A DNA stretch of 64,000 bases from Saccopteryx bilineata (GCF_036850765.1 NC_089496.1:47730113-47794112), one strand, 5' to 3'; counted from the stretch's first letter, positions 44,190-56,932 are shown. A program made the numbers and translations. Notes: generated from the letters alone by a model not told the origin.

Positions 44190-44700
44190 TAATTTCTTAT
44201 GGGAAATTATAAGCATGTAGAAAAGTATATAGAAAAGTATAATAAACAATTGTATACTTAGCACCTAATTCTGACCATTGTTAACGTTTTGCCATATTTA
44301 CTTCATTAATTTTCTTATTTTTGTTTAAGTTGTTTTATGTTAGTTATGGACATGACATTTCATCCGGAGAACTTCAATAGACATCTATAAAAAAGAAGTC
44401 CATGTTCCTACATAATCACAAAACCATTACCACATTTGACTAAATTAGCAATAATGTCCTAATATCAGATACTACTCAACCCATTTTCAAATTTGCCAGA
44501 TCATCCCCCAAATGTCTTGCACAAGACAGGTGTTTGGGACTCTCAAGTCTCTTAACTGAGAAGATCCTTGGCCTGTATCTCTGTATTAACCTGTGTTTCT
44601 GTACAAAATCATTGTTATGTATCTCTGTCTGTATAGGAAGCACACTTTGAAAAAATTCAAGTAGAAAATAATTCAATGATTCCTAAGTTTGCTGTTTAAA
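44190..44700. mobile_element. Probable old L1-associated region, orientation unclear
   Basis: GCATGTAGAAAAGTATATAG, ACCATTGTTAACGTTTTGCC, CATGTTCCTACATAATCACA and TCAAATTTGCCAGATCATCC recall a common mammalian L1-linked sequence. The class is not certain. Confidence 0.45.
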
Positions 44701-45841
44701 GTATAGATTTTGATGAAGCTCTTTTAACTTTTATGTATTGTGAGATTTAAATATTTCTGATCCCAAAAACTTTTAGTGACAGGACAGATGTTATGTTCCC
44801 TAAATTAAATGCTGTTATTTAGGTTCTTTCTGTGTTTTAGTCAAATTAGTTAGAATTGCTATTATTATTACTTTAGTTTCTAAAATATTAGATATTCTAA
44901 ATTATTACCAGAGTTCACATTAATATGTTAGAGAACATAGAGGATCATTCCAATAAAAGGAGAAGTAATGACATTGATAGAATATATTATCTCTTTACCA
45001 CTAAAAATCAGAGCAAACCAGGAAAATCTTCATAAACATATGTATAATCTTCATATTATAAAAGAAGAAACAAAACTATCACCATTTGTAAATAACAGAA
45101 CCATTCCCTGAGAAAACCCCAAATAATCTACAAATTATTAGAAATAAGAAAGTCTATCAAAATGGTTGTATTTAAGATCAATATAAAAATATAAATGCCA
45201 GCCACAGTTAGAAATGCAAATAAACACTTATATTTACAATAAAGAAACTATAAAGAATGTAAGTATAACTTTGTGTGCAGATTTGTATAAAAGAAATTAT
45301 AAAATTCTGTTAAAAGCACTAAAGAAGGCTAATAAATGCTAAAGTAGTTTATGTTCATAGATTGGATAAATTCAATATTATAAAGGTGTTAATTCCTTCC
45401 AAAAAAATTTAATAAATTTCCAATAAAACCCTTATGAGTAGTTTTCATGGAACCTGAGAAGCTCATTTTTAAAATTTGTATGTAAAACTATACAGTCAAG
45501 AAAAATCAAGGTATTATAGAAGAGATGGGAGGGAGAACTTGCTGTACTTGGTATCAAGGCTTATTACAAAACTAAGTAATTACAACAGTATAGTATTGAT
45601 GTGGGAATGGAGAAACTGACCAATGAAACAGAAAAAGGAGCCCACAATAGACTATGTACAAAGAATACATCTGGAATTTTATATGTAACAGAGAAATGTT
45701 TTAGATTGTTGGGAGAAAGGACAGAGAATTCAATAAATGAGTAGAGGAACAACTGTTTTTCTATGTGGAAAAAATGAAACAATCCTACCTCATACCACAT
45801 ACAAAATCCAATTGCTAAATTTCTATATAAAAGGTACAACA

Positions 45842-45960
45842 GGCCCTGGCCAGTTGGCTCAGTGGTAGAGTGTCAGTCCATGGAGTGGATGTTCTGGGTT
45901 TAATTTCCAGTCAGGGCACACAGGAGAAGCGACCATTTGCTTCTCCACCCCTCCCCCTCT

Positions 45961-46006
<46 letters not shown>

Positions 46007-46245
46007 CCTCTCTCCCTCCCCCTCTGACAGCCATGGCTTGATTGGAGCGAGTTGGCACCAGGCACTGAGGATGGCTCCATGGCCTCAGCCTCAGGCACTG
46101 AACTGGTTGCTGAGCAATGGAGCAATGCCCTAGATGGGCAGAGCATATAGCCTTGTAGGGGGCTTGCTGTGTGGATCCCAGTTGGTGCACTAGGGGGAGT
46201 CTGTCTCTGCCTCCCCTTTTCTCATTTAATAAAAAATCAAAAAAG
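45842..46245 (+). mobile_element. tRNA-derived long SINE (type A), older subtype, 5' half of composite
   Basis: It has the head GGCCCTGGCCAGTTGGCTCA, a B-box region mutated to GGGTTTAATTTCCAGTCAGG, a (CT)n tract at 45966-46003 and the old tail TCTCATTTAATAAAAAATC. Its own 3' target duplication is absent at 46246; the next matching copy lies beyond the second SINE. Confidence 0.92.
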
Positions 46246-46447
46246 ATGCCTGATAAAGCGTCAACCTGGAAACACTGAGGTTGCCGGTTCAAAACCCTGG
46301 CTTGCCTGGTCAAGGCACATATGGGAGTTGATACTTCCTGCTCCTCCCCCTTCTCTCTCTCTCTCTCTCTCCCCCTCCTCTCTAAAATGAATAAATAAAA
46401 AAAAGTTAAAATAATAATAATAAAAAATATCTATCTATCTATCTATC
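46246..46447 (+). mobile_element. tRNA-derived SINE (type C) with truncated head, 3' half of composite
   Basis: It begins ATGCCTGATAAAGCGTCAAC, lacking about 20 bp of the usual GCCTGACCTGTGGTGGCGCA head (the A-box region). It continues GTTGCCGGTTCAAAACCCTG and GGTCAAGGCACATATGGGAG. It ends in an A-rich tail with a (TAA)n and (TATC)n tract up to the shared duplication at 46448-46461. Confidence 0.9.
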
Positions 46448-46859
46448 TAAAAGGTACAACAATAAAAGTCTTAGAAAAAATCCTCTAATATTATCATTTC
46501 TATTTCAGGATAGAGAAAAAGTCTTTTGACTTTTTTAGATAAAGCACAAAATAATATCTATATTAAAATTAAAAAATGTATAAAAATAATAAAAACACAA
46601 AACACAAATTAAGAAATTCATAACATTTAATTAACAAAGTAATATGTGTATACATTTTTATAAACCATTGAGAAAATGGAAAATACATCTAAAAACATTT
46701 CATATTTCTAATTATAGCTTTGACAAAGACTTTTTTTTAGAAATTTACAAATAAAATTCCTTGAACCTTATATACTTTGACCTACATTATTTCATAATTA
46801 TTAGTATTCACATTAAAATGTATAACACATTTTTAAACTCTACAGGGCTTGGAAGTAAC

Positions 46860-47510
46860 TTTTTGAAATTGTAGTATAATATACATATTGTAAAATTGAT
46901 CATTGTAACCGTTTTAAAATATATAATCTAGTGCCACTGAGTACTGTAGCGGCTACCACTATTTATATCTAGAACACTTCATTGTCCCAAACAGAAACTC
47001 TGTACCCAGTAAGCAAAAATTTCCCATTTTCCCTCCCTCCAGCCTCTAGTCACTTCTATTCTACTTTCTGTCTGTATAAATTTGCCTACTTTCGATACCT
47101 CATAATAAGTGGAATTATGCAACATTTGTCCTTTGGTGACTGGTTTATTTTACTGAGCATAACTTTCTCAGGGTTTATCCACGTTACAGCGTGGATCAGA
47201 ATTCTATTCCTTTTTATGGCAGAGTAATATTCCATTGTACATACATTTATTCATTCATCTGTTGATGGGCAATTTGGGTTGTTTTCACCTTTTGGCTATT
47301 TTGAATAGTGCTTCTATGAACATTGGTGTATAAGTATCAGTTTTGAGTCCCCATTTACAATTTGCGTATGAACCTAGAAGTAGAATTCATAGACCATATG
47401 CTAATTTTATGTTTTTAACTTTTTTGGAGAACTGCCAAACTGGTTTTCCACAGAGCCTGCACCATTATACATTCCCACCAGCAATGTTCAATGGGTTCCG
47501 ATATCTTTAT
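46860..47510 (-). mobile_element. Old L1 3' UTR, antisense
   Basis: AATATTCCATTGTACATACA, TTCATCTGTTGATGGGCAAT, TTTTGGCTATTTTGAATAGT, GGAGAACTGCCAAACTGGTT and CACCATTATACATTCCCACC are classic antisense L1 3' UTR landmarks in order. Confidence 0.88.
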
Positions 47511-49739
47511 GTGTCACCCTATTTGATTTTGAAACAAGAACAAAATATGTAAAGATAAGTTTCCACCTCTGGGTGAAAGGCAATCATTAAATAGGAAGCA
47601 ACACTCTACGACTTTAAAACCTGAGGTTCGTGGATTTCCTCCGGTTTGGCAGATTTTTTCAGGAATCCGCGAGTGTTGTTGGCACGTGCTCCTTTGTCAG
47701 TAGGTAATGTGAAAATTGAATTTGTTGTCGGTGATAAAGTTCACGTCTCCTTTCTTTGGGGGGACATTGATTTGGGAATATAGTTTACTGTAACCTGGTA
47801 ATTTCAATAATGCAAATGCAACAAAATGTTACTTAAAAACAAAAACATAAATTCAATCGGGGGTGGCAAGGCAGTTAAGGGGTGCTCTCGCCATTTGGCT
47901 GTCCTTCTGGGGCGTTCTGGCAGCTGCAGCCCGTTCTGAACAGGGAGCTGCAGCTGTTTACAGATGCATTAGGAGAAAGAGGGTTTGGAACTCGGTGGCG
48001 GCATTTCTCCTGTGCAAAAGCAAGGCCAGAAGTGTCGGAGGGGGAGGCTATCTGAGGGATATAAGTAAATTTAATTTCCAGCAGGAGCTCAAGGTGCTCG
48101 TACAGAGCATTGCAGTTGCAATCACTCAGGGCCTAGGTGTTGACTGGCCCCAAGGAAGGTGATTAGGTTCGGAACGGTCACGTCACCCCTTGACTTCTCA
48201 ATACGTCAGTTACTCTTACCCAGCCCAAAAGCTTACCAAAAGCGGCGGGTCCCAATCTCTCTTTCATTTAGAATATTTATATAGTTCATTCATGCCAGAG
48301 AATCTGTTAGAGTCTGAATCACCGGTGGGTTGCCAAGCTGTTCGTTTCCAAAAGTGTGCACCATGATAAAGTCGGTGACTACAGGTAAGTCCTAAAATAT
48401 CGAGTCTTCGGATAGTTGCTTATTCTTAACACAGACCTTGGGTAGGAAAAACAGTATCGCTCCAAATTGGAATCATGAGACTTGAAGGGGAACATTTATA
48501 AATTGATTTATAAGCTCAGGGCTCTTGGTTTTGACTTGTGACTGGATGCTGAACAGGTGGTCTGCCACTTGCCTTATGACTTGGGTGACATCATCTCTTC
48601 GCCAAGATGTTGCAGCTGACCACGCACCCAGCGGAACAGGAGCTACCTCTGTAATTCAACAAATTAGATTTACCGTCTCATCTGTCTATACCCAGTTGTC
48701 CAGGGGTATGAGTTTTGGTCATTACTCTTCACCATATATGTGGTTGTCATGTAAAAAAAAAGAAAAAAAAAAGCCAACAGCACAGTCACAAAATCAATTT
48801 GTTACCAGGGAAGAAAGGGGGCTTTGAGGCATGGAGAAGGACCCTGGTCCCCTTGGGAAAAAAGCAGAAAGGTCAATTTGGTTTATTAAAGAGCTGATCC
48901 TTTTAGGTTCAGGATATAACATACTTCCTTTAATGCCATCTAATAGGAAATCAGAAACAGTCCAAAAACATGCTATTCCCTTAGGAGGAGTCAACACGAG
49001 ATTAGTACCACCAGGCCGAACCCGAGTGCTTTACGCTGCCTTCAGCACGGAATCCTGTGATGCAGATGTCAGTTCATCTTCTGGGAATTGAATTTAAGGC
49101 CTGGGGTGGAGGTGTTCTGGTAGGCACATACAGATAAAGTCAGGGCAAATAAAGTGTAGTCCGGAATGGTCTGGTAGATTTGTGCCGTAGCCTAAAAAGT
49201 AGAGAGAGAAAAATGTCTTTTTCCCAGAAACACCACATCAGCGAATAATTAGGCACTTGCAGTTGCTCAGCACATATAAGGGTAGATCACCTGAGCAGAT
49301 TCTTCAGTGGAGAGAGAGCGGGGGTCCAAAGTAGGGGTCCCCAGGCTGCGATGAGCCAGGAAAGGGCTTCCCTAAGGCAGGGCACCCAGTCAGAGGCATG
49401 GTGAAAGCGGACAGGCGCTTGTCAGAGAAGACTGTGGTGAGAATCGAGTCTCAAGGGCACAGGAAGAAGGGGCAGTGACCTGAGCTGGGGTGACTAAGCG
49501 CCTGTGAGGAGTGAGAGTGCCGGAGGCCTCCTCGCCTGGTCCCTGCTGTGCAGTAAGAGAGCAAGCAGGTCCAGTGATTTCAAGACACCGTGCCCTGTGT
49601 GCCAATGGGAGAGACGCAGACGTGTGCACCATGCCATCCTCCAGCTCAGAGGACTCCCAGGCTGGCCGGGCAGACCTGATGATCACAGGTGAAGCAATCA
49701 GAGAACAATTCAAAATAGCAAATGACGATGGACTCAATT
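47511..49739. other. Unique sequence, no gene recognised
   Basis: Contains open frames of 99 (47863-48162), 100 (48525-48827) and 115 (49390-49737, minus) codons. None has a recognisable domain, signal peptide or paired splice sites. No repeat family was identified. This is the largest unexplained block together with 50451-54120. Confidence 0.45.
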
Positions 49740-50450
49740 GTGGGCTCCCAGCTGTGTGAGGTGTAGAGAGTAGTTAGGGACATCATCAGAGAGAGGGCAG
49801 CTGGAACGGCCCTGGAGAAGGGGAGGGGAAAGGAGAGAGGTTGGGAGCATCCTGGGCAAAGGTACAGCATGTGCGAAGGCCCTGAGGTTGAAGGAACATG
49901 CGGCTGCATGTGTCATAGGAAACTGACCCACGACAAACATGGTGCTGCACAGACTATAGGGGACTGGCCAGTGGAACACCGGGAGGGCCTATGGGAACAG
50001 CTGGAGATACTCGAGAGCCAGCAAAGCGGTGGATGAGGCAGGAAGGAGAGAGCCCTGAAAGCAATGTGAATAGAAGACAAGTTGGGAGAGGAACAGGGCA
50101 AGTAAGGATGTTAAGAGACAGAGTCTGAGAAAACCAGACAGAAGGCAGATGGTCTGGCTATAGTGCCCAGTTTAGAACCCAGAAATAAGATGGGGGAGGA
50201 AGTCATAAATGTTAGGGCATTATAGAAGGAAAACTCACAACTCTGACTAAAAGGGAGGTCAGAGAAAGGAGACTTTCCAAGTGAACCTGGTTTTGGAAAA
50301 AAAAAACCCAACTATACATGTAACATTGGGCATACTGATGTTTAAGTGACATCTACACATCCAAGTGACGATGTCCAGTGAGTGGTTAGAAAGATGGAAA
50401 TGAAACAGATAACCTAAGACTAGAAATATGGATTTGAGCATGTACAAGGT
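49740..50450 (-). mobile_element. L2 LINE relic, antisense, long
   Basis: GGTACAGCATGTGCGAAGGC, CCTGAGGTTGAAGGAACATG, then much later GACATCTACACATCCAAGTG and ACGATGTCCAGTGAGTGGTT are L2 phrases in antisense order over about 700 bp. Confidence 0.75.
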
Positions 50451-51189
50451 AATTCTCAGTGAGTTGTATGTTTATATATTATGATTCCAAGAGGAGCTAT
50501 AATCTGTATTCCACGTAGAATGTGAATTTCTGCCCTTGAATGACCTGAGTCCAGTTCTCGCTCTTCAGAAGAAGAAATAAAATAGAGCAATCTCTTTGCT
50601 ACCAGAAAGGGGAGGACACAGATCAGTCCATACATAATCTATACATCCAGTCGTTGGCTTGGAGTCGCAGTTTCTTTGAGTGTTGGGGGCCCGTCAACCA
50701 TTATTTGAAGGGAAATACTCATCACTTTGTAAAGACACTAGACACTACCGGAACGCTCCCGGTCACGAGCTGGAGGTCATTCTTTCCCACTGAAGCCCCC
50801 GCCTCTTGGTCTAAGCGTCACTTCTCGTACTGAATGGAACTTCCCGGATGGAAACAGGTTGTTTTGTTTCCTGAGTGAGGCGTTCTCATCGGAGAAATCT
50901 GTTGTTTAGTGTATACAGGTTGATTCGGTGGAATGATATTTGTGGATGGTGTTATGTAAATAGAGTTATAGCCCGTGTTTCTTATAGTAACATGGGCTAT
51001 AATTAGGATGCATGTGAAGGTGGTGATGGGGTGTTGGTGTGTGTGCCTGTGTGTGCTTGCGTGCACATATGCGTGCTGAGAGCAGGGGGAGAGAAAATGT
51101 GTAAGCAAGCCGTGTTAAAGTTCTCGATGTAAAGAAAGTCGCCAACTCACAAAGGAATTTGATTACCTCTATCCATTATACACACACAG

Positions 51190-51450
51190 TGAGTGAGCGT
51201 GCTCCTCGCCATCTGTCATCTATTTCATTTGCATCCCCAGCACCTGGCCTGTTTATTTGCTACGTTCGTTTCTTCGCCGAATTCTTACGCCGCTTTAATA
51301 AAATACAGAAATGTTATTGTTAAAAACCAATTAATTTGCAATCCTCTACAGGGATAGTATTACTTATAATGCAATTTGGCTTCTAATGATCTGCTTTCTT
51401 GCAAAATGACTTAATTCTTGTGTCAAAGATTAGTTATTAGCTACCACCCT
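51190..51450. promoter_or_regulatory. Candidate conserved non-coding element
   Basis: A repeat-free block with the octamer ATTTGCAT at 51227-51234, CCAATTAATTTGCAATCC at about 51329 and AATGCAATTTGGCTTCTAAT. Octamer and homeodomain-like sites are clustered. Function and conservation are inferred from composition only. Confidence 0.3.
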
Positions 51451-53559
51451 GCTGTACCAGTCGTGTACTGCTGAGGTAGGCAGAGCAGCTTGGAATGTCC
51501 CTGGCCATTAATCAGAAGTCTGCAACATTTCCTTGTTTAACTCCTTCAAGAACTTGGTTGCAGGCCCGATGCCCTGAACTCGTCCCCGGACCACACGCTC
51601 AGCCACGGTTCTCCCTCCGCTCGCTTAGGTCTGGTGCAGGAGATCGGGAACTGTCGGAGGCAGGGTTTGGTCATTCGTCTAAGCGCGTGAAGAAACATAC
51701 GCCACTTGCCGGCCTTTCCAACTCTTGTTGATTTATGAGCGTTCTGATTTAACCACTGCGTAGCGTCAACTTCCCGGTCTAGCCGGTATTGTGAATGGGG
51801 TCTGCAACGACAGCTTCCCTTTCCTGAGCCCTGTCTTAAGCAGTGAACGTGGCTGGCTTTGCCCCCCATGCCGGGTGTTGTTTCCCTCATCATTACAGTC
51901 TCATCCACACCCGTCATGCAGACCAACCTGCTAACACGGTGACAGTCTGGCGGCCCTCAGCCCCGGCGTCCACGCACGTTAGGAATGCAACCACCGAACA
52001 TATGGCTCTAGCCAGCACGTTCTAGAAACCTCAGCTTGGGTCAGAAGCATCTGAGAGAAAATGTATTCTTCCAGATTAAAAATGCTTAAATTTCCCCCCT
52101 CCCCCCACCCAGGATAGCATTCTCAAGCCAGCCATGTCTTTGCTTTTTAAAATCTCCTTGTGTAAACCCAGAATTTCATGTGGAAATTATTATTCCCTTT
52201 TTCAATTTAATTTTGAGTATGACACATGGCAAACGACACCTACCCCAGGGGCAAATATAGAGTATATTTTATACTTTTAGATTTTATTCTCCGTAGGTAT
52301 AGAACATAAATATAATTTACGTTGAAAATTGTGGCTATAAAGACTGTCCTGAAAAACCCAATGAATTTCTGTGGAATATAACCACACACTCACTGAAGAT
52401 CGGTAATAATTGAGTTAGGATATGTCTCAAACCTTGAAACCACTCAATTCACTGGGCCGGCAAATTAAATGATACAGACAGAACGCAGAGCACAATTTTG
52501 ATGGGAAAGAAGGAAAAAAAATTTTTTTTGCGGACTCAATGAACTAAAAAGCCAGCATTCTGCATAGACAAAATTTATGTTTTTTCGAAGATACGTTCAT
52601 TCTGTTTCTACTTTTTAGTTGTGTAGAAAGCAGGTTTTGTCAGCTTGGGGACAGGGGCTGCAGAGGTAGCTGCTCTTCCGTGTGACTCCCTCCCTGGACT
52701 GTGCCACATTCAAAGCACGAGGTGCACGCTGTTTTACAGAAGCAGAGAAACCACCCTTGTGGTTGGTACAGGCGGAACTGGAACAGCTGTTTTATAAGAA
52801 ATTTCAACGTCGAGGGAACTGTGCTTGGTGCCACGTGCACTGCCTTACATAAAGGCTTTCCGCAAATGATCGGACTCACTGGCACACCCCTAAAGATAAT
52901 CTTATTCTGGCTATATGGCCCATCCTTACTACTGCTTCTCTCTGGTTACTCAAGAAATGATAGGTGTTATTGTAAATAGCTGGTCCTGTTATGTTCATAC
53001 CCATGTTTACACTCTTTTGCTAGTAAAACTGAACACAAAAGATTATATTTAATATGAAGTCACCCCAAACCTTGGAAGAGTTGGAAATTAAGTGTAAGGG
53101 GACCAAAAGGAGAAAGCTATAGAAATAAAGATGGACAAATATTCTCCAAATCTGTTTTCCAGTGACTTTGGCTCAGATTGATATAATTTAAAAACTTCAT
53201 TTTGAAGAACAAACGTCTCACATCCCTGAATCACTGCTCTCTATGCAAAGTGGGGATGGGAACCAAATGTCAAAATATGTCCCCAACAAGAATAATCACC
53301 AAATCACCCCATTTCCCAAGGTTTATTCTTCAGATTCAGACAACGCGTCATCCACCTCAAGAACAGGAGTTGAGCCAAGCGAGCTGCAATCTAATATGGA
53401 AATGGGTCCTGGCCGCGGTACTGTGTCATTCTTCTGAATGGGATCACCTGCACCCATCTCTCCTAGGAGGAAATTTCAAACAGAGTTAGCTCCTTAAACC
53501 TTCTAATTAAAATGAGAAATCCCCAGGCTTCCATGACTCAGCCTCGGAAAAAAAGATTA

Positions 53560-53830
53560 TTAGGAATTTAATAGGGAAAATATAGCAGCTCAGACCATCT
53601 GTGACCCAGGGCTCCGTGAGAATTTAAAGAAAACTGGAGGCAGGCAGTGCACACTCCAATGCACGCTCGAGGAGTGCTTTGTGGGAGCTGCAATAAATCA
53701 ACATAGTTAGAGTACAGCCTTTTTCAGATTTAATTACTGTTACATAATTATTAGCAAAGCATTCTCCTCTGAAACTGTAAAACTCATTACATCAAAAATC
53801 CCCAAGCTCCTGATGGAATTTATGAACTAG
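53560..53830. promoter_or_regulatory. Candidate conserved non-coding element
   Basis: A repeat-free block with CAGATTTAATTACTGTTACA, TAATTATTAGCAAAGCATTC and AAAACTCATTACATC, rich in TAATTA-type homeodomain sites. Inferred only. Confidence 0.3.
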
Positions 53831-54132
53831 TTACTTTCTTTCAAGCTCTGGGAAAAGAGTGGAATAGAGTCCAGATTTGTCTCAGGCTTTTTAGAAGTGG
53901 AGGGGGGTTTTTCTGCTCCCTTTGTTTTGTGTCATTTTAGTAGGTCTCTGAATTGGTTTGCTGTAGATCCTTCTCTTAGATGTCCATCTTCCTGTCTAAA
54001 TAGCTTTTTTAATAATTGCATTCCATTCTAGTGGTAAAGGGTTTATTAAGCACGTAAATTTTAAAGTATGCTGACAAAGACCTGGCCGATCTTCAAAAAA
54101 AAGTAAAAGATAAGTAATTTTAAAATGTGATT

Positions 54133-54146
54133 CCCCCCCCCCCCCC
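54133..54146 (+). repeat. C14 homopolymer
   Basis: A run of 14 Cs. Confidence 0.97.
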
Positions 54147-55127
54147 GAAGGCTCATGTAGGGTCAGAAAAATCACAGCAAGTCATGGGGCTTGTGATAGA
54201 AGGTCCAGTGTGTCAACATGGGAGGACTTGCACTGGACCTATGGTGTCTCTTTCCAATCCCACGTGCAGTAGCATGACGTTGATAGCTTGATGTTGGCCA
54301 TGGTGGGATTATTTGCCATGCAAAAATAGGCAAACACTACAATCAAGGCTTTTCCCTGCGGAGCCAGTTGCTAAACACTTACCAGCACGACACTGTTGCT
54401 ACGTTCACCAATGACACAAGTGTAAATACCACCTCTGTTATCTACACAGCTCTACCAGCTGTCCTAGGATAAATTTCCATCCTGGAACCACTATGTCCAT
54501 CAGACGTCAACAAAAATAAGTTCATTTAAAGTCTAGCTTTGGGTAAGAGATCTGTTTCTGAAAGGAATACTGTGCAGTGGGATTCCTTTGGAAGACAGGT
54601 GAATGCCAGCGCCTGAGGCTAGTTAGCTTCTTACCCTGGAGTGCTCCTGAGCCCCAGTTTGGGATACTCCTTCCACCGTGGGTCTGCAGCCTCCCTGGGT
54701 CCTTAGCCACTTACCTGCAGAGAACTGCAGCTGCCAGGAAGCAGTTTGCTCTTATTCCTACACTCAGAATATCCAGCCAGATGTTTTCTGTTGTATCTGT
54801 AGGCTCTTCTGGGATTAGCTCTCATCAGAGTTAGAGGAAAATAAAGGCAGCTGAGGCTTAGCCAGTCAGCTGCCTTGGACCTGCTCCCTCCGGCGCTGTG
54901 TTTCCCAGTGACCGTCTCTTCGCCAGCCCTGGGACAACCTTCGTTTCTCCCTGGCGGTCCCCTAATCCACATTTGCAGCAGGGTCTCCCACCAACCGCTC
55001 TTGCTGCTCATGACGGTCGCGTAGCCAAACGAAATGACTCCTTGCCCTGAATATGCCCCATGCTCTTTCGTGCTATTTCTTTTTCTTCCTAATAGAAGAG
55101 GAGGGAACTCACATTGCCCGCACATTG
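54147..55127. other. Unique sequence, no gene recognised
   Basis: A 140-codon minus-strand frame at 54703-55125 overlaps an 85-codon plus frame and has no domain. Its downstream end approaches the hAT element. Confidence 0.45.
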
Positions 55128-55135
55128 TTCTAGAG

Positions 55136-55493
55136 CAAGGGTCCCCAAACTACAGCCCACGGGCTGCATGCGGCCCTCTGAGGCCATTTATCCGGCCCCC
55201 ACCACACTTCCGGAAGGGGCATCTCTTTCATTGGTGGTCAGTGAGAGGAGCACATTGACCATCTCATTAGCCAAAAGCAGGCCCATAGTTCCCATTGAAA
55301 TACTGGTCAGTTTGTTGATTTAAATTTACTTGTTCTTTATTTTAAATATTGTATTCCCGTTTTTTTTTTACTTTAAAATAAGATATGTGCAGTGTGCATA
55401 GGGATTTGTTCATAGTTTTTTTTATAGTCCGGCCCTCCAATGGTCTGAGGGACAGTGAACTGTGCCCCTGTGTAAAAAGTTTGGGGACCCCTG
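55136..55493 (+). mobile_element. hAT non-autonomous element, family 1
   Basis: Termini are CAAGGGTCCCCAAACTACAG and AGTTTGGGGACCCCTG. The duplication TTCTAGAG / TTCTAAAG (55128-55135 and 55494-55501) has one mismatch. The internal join GAGGAGCA to CATTGACCATC shows the intermediate deletion form. Confidence 0.95.
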
Positions 55494-55501
55494 TTCTAAA
55501 G

Positions 55502-56287
55502 TCCTATTTTGATGTTCGATGCTGTACATTTTGCGCTTTGGATCATATATTGATTTTTTTTTTTTTTTTTTGTAATAGTAGCTGGCTCTTTAATTTATGA
55601 ACGTGATAGCTTTACAAATCTCTTGGACAACGATTGACTGAAAGTTTTCTTTTCGGTGTTTTTAAGCTTGCGTTGTCTGGCTATAGTCCTTCTGTTGGCT
55701 AAGCGTTATGTCTTTTCCGTGCTGGAGTTTGTCTCGGATGTTTGGTGATTCTTTGCGGTCTGTTTATATTACAGACGAGGATCTAATTTGAACAATATTG
55801 TTAGCAAGAGTTATTTCCTCAGCTGAAATGAAACTTCCCGTCTGCTCATAAATTCGTGTTCTGGTTAGAAAACCCTGCTTCTGCTGGCTGGAGGGAGGGA
55901 GAGGACACGTGGACAGGACAGGCCCTCTTTGCTGGTGGACATGTGGTTTTTCTTCCAGTTATGGTGATCGATTTCTTTTGTGACTGTGAGTTTGATAGAA
56001 TGCTGCTGACCCCAAAGCAGTTGTTAAGTATTTCTTTGTCAGAGTTCTGAAATCCGGGCGTAGTCCAGAATTCAATCCGTTGCCAAACACCAAATCCAGA
56101 AGTGTCTCTGGCCTTCCTTCTAGATCTATCGCTTCTCAGTTTGGCATTATTAGAGTTCCTGTTGGGGAAACTCACCTGGATGCAGGAAGTTCTCCTTTTA
56201 TTTGAGGTGGTTGTAGGATTTTCAGCTATATCTCCCCTCTTTTTGTTGTATATTTGAGAAAAAGTTCTGTGTTCTGAGCCACTGGGG
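55502..56287. other. Unrecognised sequence
   Basis: T-rich DNA with a T run at 55555-55571. A 184-codon minus frame at 55846-56400 is extended by the adjacent SINE and has no domain. An old antisense L1 piece is possible but not demonstrable. Confidence 0.4.
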
Positions 56288-56304
56288 CCATATTTTTCAG
56301 CTTT

Positions 56305-56649
56305 TTTTTTTTTTTTTTGGAGACAGAGAGAGAGAGAGTCAGAGAGAGGGATAGACAGGGACAGACAGACAGGAATGGAGAGATGAGCAGCATCAATCAT
56401 TAGTTTTTCATTGCGCGTTGCAACACCTTAGTTGTTCATTGATTGCTTTCTCATATGTGCCTTGACCACGGGCCTTCAGCAGACCAAGTAACCCCTTGCT
56501 CGAGCCAGCGACCTTGGGCTCAATCAAGCCGGTGAGCTTTTGCTCAAACCAGATGAGCCCGCGCTCAAGCTGGCGACCTTGGGGTCTCTAACCTGGGTCC
56601 TCCGCATCCCAGTCCAACGCTCTATCCACTGCGCCACCGCCTGGTCAGG
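56305..56649 (-). mobile_element. tRNA-derived SINE (type B), full length
   Basis: The minus-strand head is GCCTGACCAGGCGGTGGCGC, followed by the GAGCAAGGGGTTACTTGGTC block, TTGCAACGCGCAATGAAAAA, a CTGTCTGTCCC tail and an A tail. The flanks CCATATTTTTCAGCTTTT and CCTATTTTCCAGCTTTT are a slightly decayed target duplication. Confidence 0.94.
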
Positions 56650-56932
56650 CCTATTTTCCAGCTTTTGAGTACTCTTTAGTATTTAATTTTTAAAAATCTC
56701 TTCCTACATTTTAATGGGGTTTTGGGAAAGCGGCGGCAGCACGTGACCTCAGCCGACTTGAACTAGAAGGCTCCCTCTGATCTTCTTTACAGTGTTTATT
56801 TCTGGCTTGGCTATAACTGACCTGTAGCGTCTAACAGAATTTAACTGTAGTGTTGTCCACACCTGTGTCCCATGGCCTGCAAACACATGTTTAATGAAGT
56901 GGTATTAATCACATAAAACAATAAAGGGTCTA

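Larger units (their letters stand above)
44930..46740 (+). mobile_element. Old L1 ORF2 3' part, sense, split by two SINEs
   Basis: GTTCATAGATTGGATAAATT, CTGTACTTGGTATCAAGGCT, GTATAGTATTGATGTGGGAA and TCCTACCTCATACCACATAC match the 3' end of L1 ORF2 in sense order. Stops are frequent. The insert at 45842-46447 interrupts it between copies of TAAAAGGTACAACA. Confidence 0.75.
50451..54132. other. Unique sequence with two enhancer-like blocks
   Basis: No gene or repeat was recognised. Open frames up to 126 codons (51546-51926, minus) overlap frames on the other strand and carry no domain. The two AT-rich blocks 51190-51450 and 53560-53830 are listed separately. Confidence 0.45.

Noticed and set aside
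47863..48162. 99-codon frame starting with a hydrophobic segment, resembling a signal peptide
   Set aside because: The segment after MARQLRGALAIWLSFWGVLA looks signal-like, but there is no domain downstream, no ORF-specific composition and no supporting splice structure. Left as unexplained sequence.
54703..55125. 140-codon minus-strand frame
   Set aside because: No domain, cysteine pattern or repeat was recognised, and it overlaps open frames on the opposite strand.
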